DNA from: RUG14515 sp045117995
Lineage (GTDB): Bacteria > Bacillota_I > Bacilli_A > RFN20 > CAG-826
NCBI GenBank assembly: GCA_045117995.1
Contig: JBGUOH010000004.1
Coordinates: 15,147 to 79,146, forward strand
Direction: 5' to 3'
DNA length: 64,000 nucleotides
Shown here piece after piece: positions 24,517 through 32,503 of this stretch; the first letter of the stretch is position 1; every line of letters begins with the position of its first letter. A program made the translations under genes and the position numbers. The notes beneath the pieces are model-generated. The model was not told the DNA's origin. It saw nothing but the letters and a program-made list of their open reading frames with translations, and did not search any database.

Positions 24517-25802
24517 TGAAAAAGGTTGCCCTCATTTCTTTAGGCTGCGCGAAAAACCTCGTCGATAGTGAGAATATTCTCGGTCTTCTTTTAAAGAACC
24601 ACTATGAGATTATTAACAATAAAGACGAAGCGGATATCTTGGTTATCAACACATGTGGCTTTATTGAATCTAGTAAAAAGGAATCAATCGACACAATTCT
24701 AGATAACATTAATAAAAAACAAAAAGTCGTGGTTACTGGTTGTTTAGTCAACCGCTATAAAGATGAACTCGCTAAAGAGATTCCAGAAGTAGATTTATGG
24801 ATTTCTATTAGAGATTATCCACGCTTTAACCAACTTTTAGCGACCCTTGATCATGACATCACCAACTTTGAAGGTCTTAACGATAATTATCGTTTAGTGT
24901 CCACTGGTTCTTACAGTGCTTATCTTAAAATTGGTGAAGGTTGTTCTAACTGCTGCACGTATTGTGCTATCCCATTAATTCGTGGTCCATACGTCTCTAG
25001 ACCATACGAAGATATCATCAGCGAAGCGAGAAAACTCGCTAACGATGGTTATAAGGAATTAATCGTTCTAGAACAAGACACCACGAGATACGGCCTAGAT
25101 TTAAAGGAAAAGAAGACAATCGTGGATTTACTCAAAGGACTCTTAGAAATCAAAGAGCTCGCCTTTATTCGCTTGTTATATCTTTATCCAGACGAAATCA
25201 CTGATGAGTTAATCGACTTAATCGCTAAAGAAGAAAGATTAACACCATATTTTGATATTCCAATTCAACATAGTGAAGACAAGATTCTTAAAGCCATGAA
25301 TAGACGTGGTGATAAAGCTTATCTCACTAACTTATTTAAAAAGATTAAAATTAAAATTCCTAACGCTATTCTAAGAACCACTGTTATGGTGGGCTTCCCA
25401 GGAGAAACCAAGGAAGACTTTGATAACTTAATTAACTTTGTTAAAGAAGTGAAGTTCGATCATTTAGGTGCATTTACTTATTCTAGAGAAGAAGGCACTA
25501 AATCATATGACTTCCCACATCAAGTAAGAGAAGCCACTAAACAGAAACGTTTAGATGAACTCATGTCCTTACAACAAAGTATTTCCTATGACTTAAACAA
25601 GAAACACATTGGTGAAGTCATGAAAGGCTTAGTGGTGGGCAAAGAAAACGGCTATTATTTACTTAGAAGTTACTTTAACGCTCCTGATGATGTGGATGGT
25701 AAGATTCTTTTCCGTTCCTCAAAAGAACTTAAAGAAGGCGACATTACTGAAGTAAGAATTACTGAAAGCTATGTCTATGACCTATATGGCGAGGAAATCT
25801 AA
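24516..25802 (+). CDS. rimO: Ribosomal protein S12 methylthiotransferase RimO
   Basis: A 428-residue methylthiotransferase. The N-terminal domain has the auxiliary-cluster cysteines (SLGCAKN near residue 11, NTCGF, GCLV); the radical-SAM cluster motif is CSNCCTYC (about 143-150), and the C-terminal TRAM-like domain covers the last ~60 residues. It modifies a conserved Asp of S12. LGCAKNxVDSE and the GPYVSRP segment are typical of RimO rather than MiaB. Start and stop overlap its neighbours by one base each. Confidence 0.93.
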   Translation: MKKVALISLGCAKNLVDSENILGLLLKNHYEIINNKDEADILVINTCGFIESSKKESIDTILDNINKKQKVVVTGCLVNRYKDELAKEIPEVDLWISIRDYPRFNQLLATLDHDITNFEGLNDNYRLVSTGSYSAYLKIGEGCSNCCTYCAIPLIRGPYVSRPYEDIISEARKLANDGYKELIVLEQDTTRYGLDLKEKKTIVDLLKGLLEIKELAFIRLLYLYPDEITDELIDLIAKEERLTPYFDIPIQHSEDKILKAMNRRGDKAYLTNLFKKIKIKIPNAILRTTVMVGFPGETKEDFDNLINFVKEVKFDHLGAFTYSREEGTKSYDFPHQVREATKQKRLDELMSLQQSISYDLNKKHIGEVMKGLVVGKENGYYLLRSYFNAPDDVDGKILFRSSKELKEGDITEVRITESYVYDLYGEEI

Positions 25803-26062
25803 TGAAAAAAGAGCCAATGAAATACTTCGATAGATGGCAGTTTGTTATCGTGGTGACAATCGCTGCTTCCTTTGGATTGTTTTTCGTTTTATTTATCTTT
25901 CGCCTTTTAGTTTTAGATGATTTACCAAAAAGAGATATTGTTGATTCTTTAATGTCAATTAATTCCGCTCTTCACATTCTCGCGTGGGGTTGGTTTATTG
26001 TCCGTTCTATTACGTACGGAATGCGCTTAAAAGAAGCGAGGAAAGAAGAAGAGGATATTTAA
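25802..26062 (+). CDS. Small two-helix membrane protein
   Basis: An 86-residue protein with two hydrophobic helices (about 13-38 and 50-70) and a charged C-terminal tail (RLKEARKEEEDI). It starts on the last base of rimO, as the last gene of the unit beginning at 21205. No family is recognised. Confidence 0.55.
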   Translation: MKKEPMKYFDRWQFVIVVTIAASFGLFFVLFIFRLLVLDDLPKRDIVDSLMSINSALHILAWGWFIVRSITYGMRLKEARKEEEDI

Positions 26063-26095
26063 TATCCCAGTATTAAAATCGCATTATATTTTCTA

Positions 26096-26123
26096 TTGAT
26101 ATAGATAAGCATTTATGTATAAT
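26096..26123 (+). promoter_or_regulatory. tRNA-Thr promoter
   Basis: TTGATA (26096-26101), 16 bases, TATAAT (26118-26123), 10 bases before the tRNA 5' end. Confidence 0.65.
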
Positions 26124-26133
26124 TATTAATGCT

Positions 26134-26207
26134 GCCCCCTTAGTAAAATGGTATTACGCATCCATGGTAAGGATGAATCGGTGGTCCGATTCCGCCAGGG
26201 GGCACCA
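26134..26207 (+). tRNA. tRNA-Thr (GGT), T-loop with C55
   Basis: A 74-base cloverleaf with encoded CCA: acceptor GCCCCCT/AGGGGGC, D stem GTAA/TTAC, anticodon stem CATCC/GGATG around ATGGTAA (anticodon GGT), T stem GGTGG/CCGCC. G1-C72, C2-G71 and anticodon bases G35, U36 agree with threonyl identity. The T-loop reads TCCGATT: the normally invariant U55 is C. Confidence 0.9.
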
Positions 26208-26254
26208 TTATCGTATACATACTTTGATACAAAGTGAAATATGCGAAAAACCGC

Positions 26255-26280
26255 AAAAATGCTCAGAAATGGGCATTTTT
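26255..26280 (+). terminator. tRNA-Thr terminator
   Basis: AAAATGCTC pairs with GGGCATTTT (one G-T pair) across AGAAAT, followed by a T run. Confidence 0.75.
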
Positions 26281-26397
26281 CTTATTTATTAGTTGCTTAT
26301 CAGTTGATTTACCTATTTACTGCAAAGCTTTTGGACATAAAAAGGGTGTTTCGAGATAAAATGCAAAAAAGTAATAACATAGTTATTAATAAAATTT

Positions 26398-26424
26398 TTA
26401 GCACTCTCACTTAACGAGTGCTAA
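26398..26424. promoter_or_regulatory. CIRCE element (HrcA operator)
   Basis: TTAGCACTC-N9-GAGTGCTAA, a perfect match to the CIRCE consensus. It covers the -35 region of the clpB promoter (TTAACG 26411-26416, 16 bases, TGC-TACAAT with -10 at 26433-26438). A second inverted repeat, TAATAAC-ATA-GTTATTA, lies at 26372-26388. Confidence 0.95.
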
Positions 26425-26463
26425 TTTTGTGCTACAATAGAGTTATAAAAGGAGGATTAATTT

Positions 26464-28578
26464 ATGCAAATGGAACAAATGCCTGACTATGAAAATGATA
26501 AAGATGTCCTTCAAAAATTTGGCCGTAACATTAACGAAGAAGTTAAGAAGGGGAAAATTGATCCCGTCATCGGTCGTGATGAGGAAATTAGAAAAATCAT
26601 TGAAATATTAGCCAGAAAAACTAAAAACAACGTCATTCTTTTAGGTGAACCTGGCGTTGGTAAAACCGCAATACTTGAAGGTCTTGCGGAACGTATCGTC
26701 AAAGATGATGTGCCGACCATACTTAAGGATAAAACTATTTATGAATTAGATATGGGCGCATTAGTAGCGGGTGCAAAATACCGTGGTGAATTTGAAGAGA
26801 GATTAAAAGCAGTCCTTAATAAAATTAAGGAAAGCGAAGGCAAAATCATTCTCTTTATTGATGAGATCCACCTCATTGTCGGCGCTGGTCGAACGGATGG
26901 TGCCCTCGATGCTTCTAACATGCTCAAACCGATGCTTGCGAGAGGAGAAATCGATTGTATCGGGGCGACGACATTAAAAGAATATCGTGAATATATTGAA
27001 AAGGACCGCGCTCTAGAAAGAAGATTCCAACCCGTTCTTATCAATGAACCGACTGTGGAAGATACTATTTCTATATTAAGAGGATTAAAGAATAGGTTCG
27101 AATCATTCCATGGTGTGAAGATTACCGATAATGCTTTAATCGCCGCGGCAAGTTTATCCAATCGTTATTTAACATCTCGTTTCCTTCCTGATAAAGCTAT
27201 CGACTTAGTGGATGAAGCTTGTGCTTCCATCAAAGTGGAACTCGCCTCTATGCCTAGCGAACTCGATGAATTAGAGAGAAAGATTAGGCAATTAGAGATT
27301 GAAAAGGCTGCTTTAAAGAAGGAGAGTGATGAAGCGAGCAAGAAGAGACTCGCAGATGTCGAAAAAGAACTCTCTTCTCTTAACGAGAAAGATAACGAAC
27401 TCAATAAGAGATGGAAACAAGAGAAAGATGGAATTCTCAAAGTTAAAGGCATTAAAGAGAAACTCGAAAAAGCGAAGTTTGATTTGGATGTCGCTTTAAG
27501 TCATTCCGAATACGAAAAAGCTGGTGAATTGCAATATAAGACCATCCCAGAATTAGAGAAGAAATTAAAAGAGAACGATAATTCTCAAAGCGAGAAGAAA
27601 CTCTTATCCGAAGTCGTGGATGAAGAACAAATCGCGAAGATTATCTCTCGTATGACCAACATCCCTCTCAGCAAGATTGAAAAAGGCGATAGAGAGAAAG
27701 TACTCGATTTAAAGAAGACTTTATCGAAGAGAGTAATCGGTCAAGAAGAAGCTTTAACTTTAGTTAGCGATGCGATTCTCCGTCAGAGAGCGGGGATTAA
27801 AGATAGTAATCGACCCATCGGTAGTTTCTTGTTCTTAGGTCCTACTGGTGTGGGTAAAACCGAAGTCGCTCGTGCTTTGGCGGAATCCTTGTTCGATTCG
27901 GAGAGTCATATCATCCGTATCGATATGAGTGAATATATGGAGAAATATAGCACTTCTCGTCTTATTGGCGCCCCTCCCGGATATGTCGGATATGAAGAAG
28001 GCGGACAACTCACGGAGAAAGTGAGAAGAAATCCTTATTCTATCGTCTTATTCGATGAAATCGAAAAGGCTCATCCCGAAGTCTTTAATTTGTTACTACA
28101 AATGTTAGATGATGGGAGACTTACCGATAGTCAAGGAAGAGTCGTGGACTTCAAGAATACGATTATCATCATGACTAGTAATTTAGGTAGTGAATATCTC
28201 CTCAATAATGAAAGAGATAAAGTGGAAGGATTATTACATCAAACCTTTAAGCCTGAGTTCTTAAATCGTATTGATGAAATAGTGTACTTCTCCCCATTAT
28301 CTAAAGAGACTCAATCTAAGATTGTTGATAAGATGCTTAACAATCTCAATGATAGATTAAAAGAATCTTATTATTCGTTCGAATTCTCTGACGCTTTAAA
28401 GAGTTGGATCCTCAATAGTGCTTATTCACCAATCTATGGTGCGAGACCGATTAAGAGATTCATCCAGAATAAAGTGGAGACCATTATTGCGAATAAGATT
28501 ATTTCACAAGAGGTTGACACCAAACACAAATACTCAGTTGATTATAACGGCCAAGAAGTCATAGTCAAACAAGTTTAA
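26464..28578 (+). CDS. clpB: ClpB disaggregase lacking the N-terminal Clp_N domain
   Basis: A 704-residue Hsp100 ATPase with two AAA+ modules: Walker A GEPGVGKT (about 62-69) with FIDEIH, and GPTGVGKT (about 459-466) with LFDEIEKAHP, plus a middle coiled-coil (~280-385). The usual ~150-residue Clp_N repeat domain is missing; the protein begins directly with the first AAA+ linker. Typical ClpB is ~860 residues. It rescues aggregated proteins with DnaK. Strong Shine-Dalgarno (AAAGGAGG); heat-shock control by HrcA is indicated by CIRCE. Confidence 0.93.
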   Translation: MQMEQMPDYENDKDVLQKFGRNINEEVKKGKIDPVIGRDEEIRKIIEILARKTKNNVILLGEPGVGKTAILEGLAERIVKDDVPTILKDKTIYELDMGALVAGAKYRGEFEERLKAVLNKIKESEGKIILFIDEIHLIVGAGRTDGALDASNMLKPMLARGEIDCIGATTLKEYREYIEKDRALERRFQPVLINEPTVEDTISILRGLKNRFESFHGVKITDNALIAAASLSNRYLTSRFLPDKAIDLVDEACASIKVELASMPSELDELERKIRQLEIEKAALKKESDEASKKRLADVEKELSSLNEKDNELNKRWKQEKDGILKVKGIKEKLEKAKFDLDVALSHSEYEKAGELQYKTIPELEKKLKENDNSQSEKKLLSEVVDEEQIAKIISRMTNIPLSKIEKGDREKVLDLKKTLSKRVIGQEEALTLVSDAILRQRAGIKDSNRPIGSFLFLGPTGVGKTEVARALAESLFDSESHIIRIDMSEYMEKYSTSRLIGAPPGYVGYEEGGQLTEKVRRNPYSIVLFDEIEKAHPEVFNLLLQMLDDGRLTDSQGRVVDFKNTIIIMTSNLGSEYLLNNERDKVEGLLHQTFKPEFLNRIDEIVYFSPLSKETQSKIVDKMLNNLNDRLKESYYSFEFSDALKSWILNSAYSPIYGARPIKRFIQNKVETIIANKIISQEVDTKHKYSVDYNGQEVIVKQV

Positions 28579-28587
28579 TCTTAGGGA

Positions 28588-28610
28588 AGCCACCCTTTGG
28601 GTGGTTTTCT
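28588..28610 (+). terminator. clpB terminator
   Basis: CCACCC-TTT-GGGTGG stem followed by a T-rich run. Confidence 0.85.
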
Positions 28611-28642
28611 TTTTTTATCATCAAATTCTTTTTTACGGGACA

Positions 28643-28770
28643 ATTGTATCAAATAAGATAAACTTTTCCCTCTACATTTCCTGTATTTAACACAAAATGC
28701 CCAATTTTGTCCCAAAAAGAGGGGGGACAAAACTCCGAGAGGGGGTCATTGTATCAAAATGGGTAAACTT
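28643..28770. repeat. Pair of 23-bp imperfect direct repeats and an inverted repeat
   Basis: Two copies starting ATTGTATCAAA and ending TAAACTT (28643-28665 and 28748-28770), 105 bp apart, 18-19 of 23 bases identical. Between them TTTTGTCCC (28705-28713) and GGGACAAAA (28724-28732) form a 9-bp inverted repeat. No gene lies in 28611-28786. Confidence 0.6.
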
Positions 28771-28786
28771 ACACATCTGTTAACTA

Positions 28787-28819
28787 CAGTATCGATACAA
28801 ATCGGTACTGTTTTCTTTT
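28787..28819 (+). terminator. Terminator-like hairpin or operator directly before the EVE gene
   Basis: CAGTATCGAT pairs with ATCGGTACTG (one wobble) across ACAA, followed by a T-rich run that merges into the TATAAT (28819-28824) of the next gene. It may stop incoming transcription or bind a regulator. Confidence 0.5.
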
Positions 28820-28830
28820 ATAATTGAGGC

Positions 28831-29895
28831 ATGACAATTGAACAAGAATTATTCGCAGCCTATCGCCCCAACAAGGACAAACTAATTGAATACGGTTTTG
28901 ATTGTTTTAATGGTGTATATACATATCACGTAATTTTTCATAACAATGAGTTTGAAGCGCGAATCACAGTTGATGAACATGGAACGTTATCTGGCAAAGT
29001 TGTTGAAAAAGAATTTGGCGATGAGTATTTCCAACTCCGCAATGAATCATTCCAAGGTGGCTTTGTTGGTGAAATAAGGGAAGAATATAAAGAAATACTT
29101 CTTAAAATAAGAGATTATTGCTTTTGCAAACAACTATTTGTCTCAAATCAAGCTAACCGTATAGCGATTCTAATTAATGAAAAGTATCACGAACAGCCTG
29201 ATTATCCTTTCGATAATGAAAAATATAAACCATATGGTGTTTTTAGATATCATGGTAACAACAAATGGTATGGCTTAATCATGCATATTAACAAAACCGT
29301 CTTCGGCGAAGAAAATAAAGAAGAATATGTCGACGTCATTAATGTCAGAATTGATGAAAATAGAAGAAACGAGATATTAAAAGAAAAAGCTATCTACCCT
29401 TCTTACCATATGAACAAGCAAAAGTGGGTCTCCATCTTATTAGATGATTCTCTTAAAGATGAAGAAGTGATGGAATATATTGATTGGTCAAGAAACTTCA
29501 TGATTGGCAAAACTTCACGAAAAGATAATGAACCAATGTTTTTTATTCAACCATGTAATCCTAAATATTACGATTTGGAAGCCGCTTTCATTAGAGATAA
29601 TGGTGTGACTGGTTGGAAACAATCAAGAAAAGTTAATATTGGTGATATTTGTTATATGTATATCGCTAATCCTGTTGGCGCTGTGAAATACAAATGCGAA
29701 GTAGTGGAAACCGATATTCCTTTTGAATATAAAAGCGAAGAGGTATCAATTACAAAATTGATGAAAATCAAACTTATCAAAAGAATAGATAACAAAATTG
29801 ATTTCAAATTCTTAAAAAGTATTGGCGTTTCTCTTATTAGAGGGCCAGTGTCCATTACAAAAGATATGGCTGAAAAAATCGATGCTCTAATATGA
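28831..29895 (+). CDS. YjbR/MmcQ-like protein with C-terminal EVE-like domain
   Basis: A 354-residue protein. Residues ~115-230 match the MmcQ/YjbR fold (YGVFRYHGNNKWYG, VDVINVR, YPSYHMNKQKWVSILLDD); the preceding ~110 residues look like a helper alpha/beta segment often seen with YjbR. Residues ~240-354 resemble an EVE/PUA-like domain (FIQPCNPKYYD, GWKQ, GDICYMYIANPVGAVKY). EVE domains bind modified bases and are often linked to defence or RNA/DNA modification; that role here is inference. TATAAT lies six bases before the ATG, so the mRNA is probably leaderless. The gene stands alone between hairpins. Confidence 0.65.
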   Translation: MTIEQELFAAYRPNKDKLIEYGFDCFNGVYTYHVIFHNNEFEARITVDEHGTLSGKVVEKEFGDEYFQLRNESFQGGFVGEIREEYKEILLKIRDYCFCKQLFVSNQANRIAILINEKYHEQPDYPFDNEKYKPYGVFRYHGNNKWYGLIMHINKTVFGEENKEEYVDVINVRIDENRRNEILKEKAIYPSYHMNKQKWVSILLDDSLKDEEVMEYIDWSRNFMIGKTSRKDNEPMFFIQPCNPKYYDLEAAFIRDNGVTGWKQSRKVNIGDICYMYIANPVGAVKYKCEVVETDIPFEYKSEEVSITKLMKIKLIKRIDNKIDFKFLKSIGVSLIRGPVSITKDMAEKIDALI

Positions 29896-29953
29896 AATTA
29901 GAAATATGATTATTGATCACAACGATAAAGCCCTTGATAATTTGTTAAAAAAA

Positions 29954-30051
29954 TAATCTCAGACTGATTCTGAGGGTGGAAATAGTATTATTAGGCAGCA
30001 TCCTAGTCACGCAGATTAAACAGGATTGATACAATACATCAGTCCTTTTTT
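29954..30051 (+). ncRNA. Candidate structured RNA ending in a terminator
   Basis: A closing stem TAATCT (29954) / AGATTA (30013) encloses two hairpins, CTCAGA/TCTGAG and TAGG/CCTA, and is followed by a 9-bp terminator stem (AGGATTGAT/ATCAGTCCT, 30022-30046) with a T run. It could also simply be the 3' UTR of the EVE gene. No Rfam family is recognised. Confidence 0.35.
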
Positions 30052-30066
30052 GTTTATGTGGCACTT

Positions 30067-30093
30067 TTGTGACAATCGGTTTGTTAATATGAT
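30067..30093 (+). promoter_or_regulatory. Weak promoter candidate before the second structured RNA
   Basis: TTGTGA (30067-30072), 15 bases, TATGAT (30088-30093). The short spacer makes it only suggestive. Confidence 0.25.
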
Positions 30094-30097
30094 TACG

Positions 30098-30313
30098 CTA
30101 ACTCATTAGGTTAGAGAAATTCTTCTCCTTTCCACTAACTGAAGAGTGCTAGTCAATTTAATTAAAATGTGTCGCTAAGTACGCGTGCTTGCTTAGCGGA
30201 AGTGGCGCATCTGATGCTCTTAATAGGGAGTGGGGGTATTGGAAAAAGAAGACCACTTGTCTGTTTCTGATTATCATGAAGGAAATGGCACTCAACGAAT
30301 AGCACGCTTTTTT
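30098..30313 (+). ncRNA. Candidate structured RNA with pseudoknot and terminal U tract
   Basis: No protein is encoded in this ~215-base stretch. A 7-bp hairpin CGCTAAG (30173-30179) / CTTAGCG (30192-30198) has GCGTGCT (30183-30189) in its loop, which is exactly complementary to AGCACGC (30301-30307) just before six T. Nested inside are AAGTGG (30200-30205) / CCACTT (30253-30258) and GCAT-CTG-ATGC. The 5' part has CTAAC/GTTAG and GAGAA/TTCTC hairpins. It is not a tRNA, tmRNA, SRP or RNase P RNA that I can recognise. Confidence 0.4.
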
Positions 30314-32390
30314 ATTTATTCGCTTTATTTTTATAGGCAGAGGCAAGACCTTCCATTCTTGCTTCTAACCAGATTCTTAAATATTGTGCGGCTTGTTTTT
30401 GATTAACAAAATAAGTGACGATATCAGGTTGCAAAGCGCTTAATGTAATGCCTAAGGCTTGGCTCCACTTAGTGAAGTTCTCATTAAATGCGGCTTCGTA
30501 TTTATTTTCCATGGTATCAATCATGGTCAATACGCCATCAAATAGGCCTTTTTCTTTAGCTTCATTCCAACGAGAGTAAATCATATCCCAAAGCCATTGT
30601 TCATTAGAGAAAACGACGAACCAAGGGTTATCAGTTCTTTGGCAGTATAAGCCATCTTTATTAGTGAAAGTGAAATCCGCTTTGGTTAAGGAAGCGTTAG
30701 ATTTAAGTTTATATTTACGACCACTATAAGTGAGTCTTCCATCATTCATGAGCTTTTGAGTATTTAAGTTAGCCTTCATGGCGTTTTCAAATGTGTTGTT
30801 ACCAACAGCATAGTCAAAGTCCCATGGTGCGGTATATGTTAACTTATGATTACCAGTGCTTGAGAAATCTAAAGCGAAATAGAAAGAAGAGAAACCAATA
30901 TCACGATCCTCTAAGATGTCATGAAGAATATACATATTGGTTAAGGAATTTAAGTCAATGACTCTACCAACCGCTTCTTTCGCGGATGTGATAGTTTTAT
31001 CAGCGACATATTCCCCATTATCATCAATAGTGTGATATGGATTAGTGCTTAAATTAGTATGTGCTTTCTTTAATGCATCATACACAACGTTCCAAATATT
31101 TTGAGTAACTTTTTTAATAAAGTTATATTGGTTGTCGTTATTAATATCGTTACTAACGGTAAAACCGTTATTACCGGTCTTCACGTCGTTATAAGAAACA
31201 GTGAACTTTTGATTAGCGGGTTCGTTTTTATAATAGCCATCAAACTCTAAGAAGTAGCCAGTCTTCTCTGAATCATCAGCGTTCTTTGATTCAGGAATAT
31301 TCACACGTGCTGCATCAATTTGTTGTTGCTCAACGAGAAGATAAACACCGTTATATCGATCGTTTAAATATACTTTGACGAATCTAAAATCAGAAGTGTA
31401 GAAACCATCAGATTCTACGAGAGCATTGCCAAGATAGAACGCACTAGCGTCTCTTAAAAGAGACGTATCTTTCCAGTTGGCTAGTAAGACCCAACTCTTA
31501 AACTTATTATCATTATTAAGTCCAAGCATCTTTTGCTTACTATCAAATTTAATTCTAATTGGCTTTTTAGCATAGGTAGAAGTATAGTTACCTCTCACTT
31601 TGACCTTACCTGGAATAGCGTTTAAAGCGTACTTATCTTCACAGTGATCCACCGTAATAGTGGCCCCGACATAATCATAGACCGCGATTTCACCGTCTTT
31701 GCCTTTATGTTCATCAGGTTTGATTAAGGATGAATCATCAATGGCTAAACCATTCGCAGTAGCGATATGGATTTCCGCCATTTCATCAGCGGTGTTGTAG
31801 TTATATAAAGTGATTTGATTAACACGCTCTGTATAAACAGGATAAAAGCTAATCTCATAATCCCCATTAGCGATAGGGGCAATACTTGTATAGCTAACCG
31901 TGGAAACATTTCCTAAATCAATAGAAGTGCTATCTTTAGTCTTGGTCCATCCTTCAAAGGTAAAACCATCCTTATTAGCGGTAGGCACTAGTTCTCTATT
32001 CTCCAAATAAGAATCTAATTCGTAAGTAGTGGTCTCATCTAAAACAAAGTTCACCTTTATCAAATCAGCGTATATGGCATAGAGTTCTAAATAATTAGCG
32101 TTACCGAAATACGCCTCAATATCTTCTTTTTCAATTGTGGCTTCAGTGGACAAAAGATGCTTCTTGTCATTGTCTGGACTCCAACCAATAAAACGACGGT
32201 GTTCTTGAGTCACAACTGGCGCTTTAAATACATTGTTTTCTTCCTCCACTTCTTGGACGCTTTCCCCAATATGGAAGATGATTGTTTTATTTTGATAACT
32301 ACTAGAAATAGCGCCTTTACAACTCACTAAAGAAGCACTATAAAAAAGCACTAAAACAAGGGGTAATAAACTGCGACCTTTCTCTTTCAT
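30312..32390 (-). CDS. CotH-like kinase-fold lipoprotein
   Basis: A 692-residue surface lipoprotein: signal peptide with LVSC lipobox (Cys24); residues ~35-200 contain two InlB/Flg_new-like beta repeats (RFIGWSPD and FTFEGWTKTKD); residues ~240-600 are a CotH domain (KVRGNYTSTY, KKPIRIKFDSKQKMLG, NWKDTSLLRDASAF, LVEQQQID, and the metal-binding APWDFDYAVG near residue 521). CotH proteins are atypical protein kinases or surface proteins. A TATAAT lies exactly six bases before the ATG, with no Shine-Dalgarno. The stop abuts the structured RNA stretch on the other strand. Confidence 0.85.
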   Translation of the reverse strand: MKEKGRSLLPLVLVLFYSASLVSCKGAISSSYQNKTIIFHIGESVQEVEEENNVFKAPVVTQEHRRFIGWSPDNDKKHLLSTEATIEKEDIEAYFGNANYLELYAIYADLIKVNFVLDETTTYELDSYLENRELVPTANKDGFTFEGWTKTKDSTSIDLGNVSTVSYTSIAPIANGDYEISFYPVYTERVNQITLYNYNTADEMAEIHIATANGLAIDDSSLIKPDEHKGKDGEIAVYDYVGATITVDHCEDKYALNAIPGKVKVRGNYTSTYAKKPIRIKFDSKQKMLGLNNDNKFKSWVLLANWKDTSLLRDASAFYLGNALVESDGFYTSDFRFVKVYLNDRYNGVYLLVEQQQIDAARVNIPESKNADDSEKTGYFLEFDGYYKNEPANQKFTVSYNDVKTGNNGFTVSNDINNDNQYNFIKKVTQNIWNVVYDALKKAHTNLSTNPYHTIDDNGEYVADKTITSAKEAVGRVIDLNSLTNMYILHDILEDRDIGFSSFYFALDFSSTGNHKLTYTAPWDFDYAVGNNTFENAMKANLNTQKLMNDGRLTYSGRKYKLKSNASLTKADFTFTNKDGLYCQRTDNPWFVVFSNEQWLWDMIYSRWNEAKEKGLFDGVLTMIDTMENKYEAAFNENFTKWSQALGITLSALQPDIVTYFVNQKQAAQYLRIWLEARMEGLASAYKNKANK

Positions 32391-32503
32391 ATTTTTATTA
32401 TATTAACAATTAACTTAAATGGAATATAAATAAATATTTATTCTCACACAGCCTTTTTTAGTGTAAACTTAAAAAATCTTATTGAACAACTTTGGGGAGA
32501 GTT

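Noticed and set aside
26739..27452. Minus-strand open frames within clpB
   Set aside because: Shadows of a strongly conserved gene; Ser/Leu-rich composition is typical of antisense translation.
30200..30250. CTGATG followed by GGAAA, similar to a hammerhead ribozyme core
   Set aside because: The seventh core base is wrong, and the second core element is not placed next to stem II as needed.
30158..30346. A 62-residue minus-strand frame in the structured stretch
   Set aside because: No ribosome site, no hydrophobic or domain pattern; the strand is better explained by RNA pairing.
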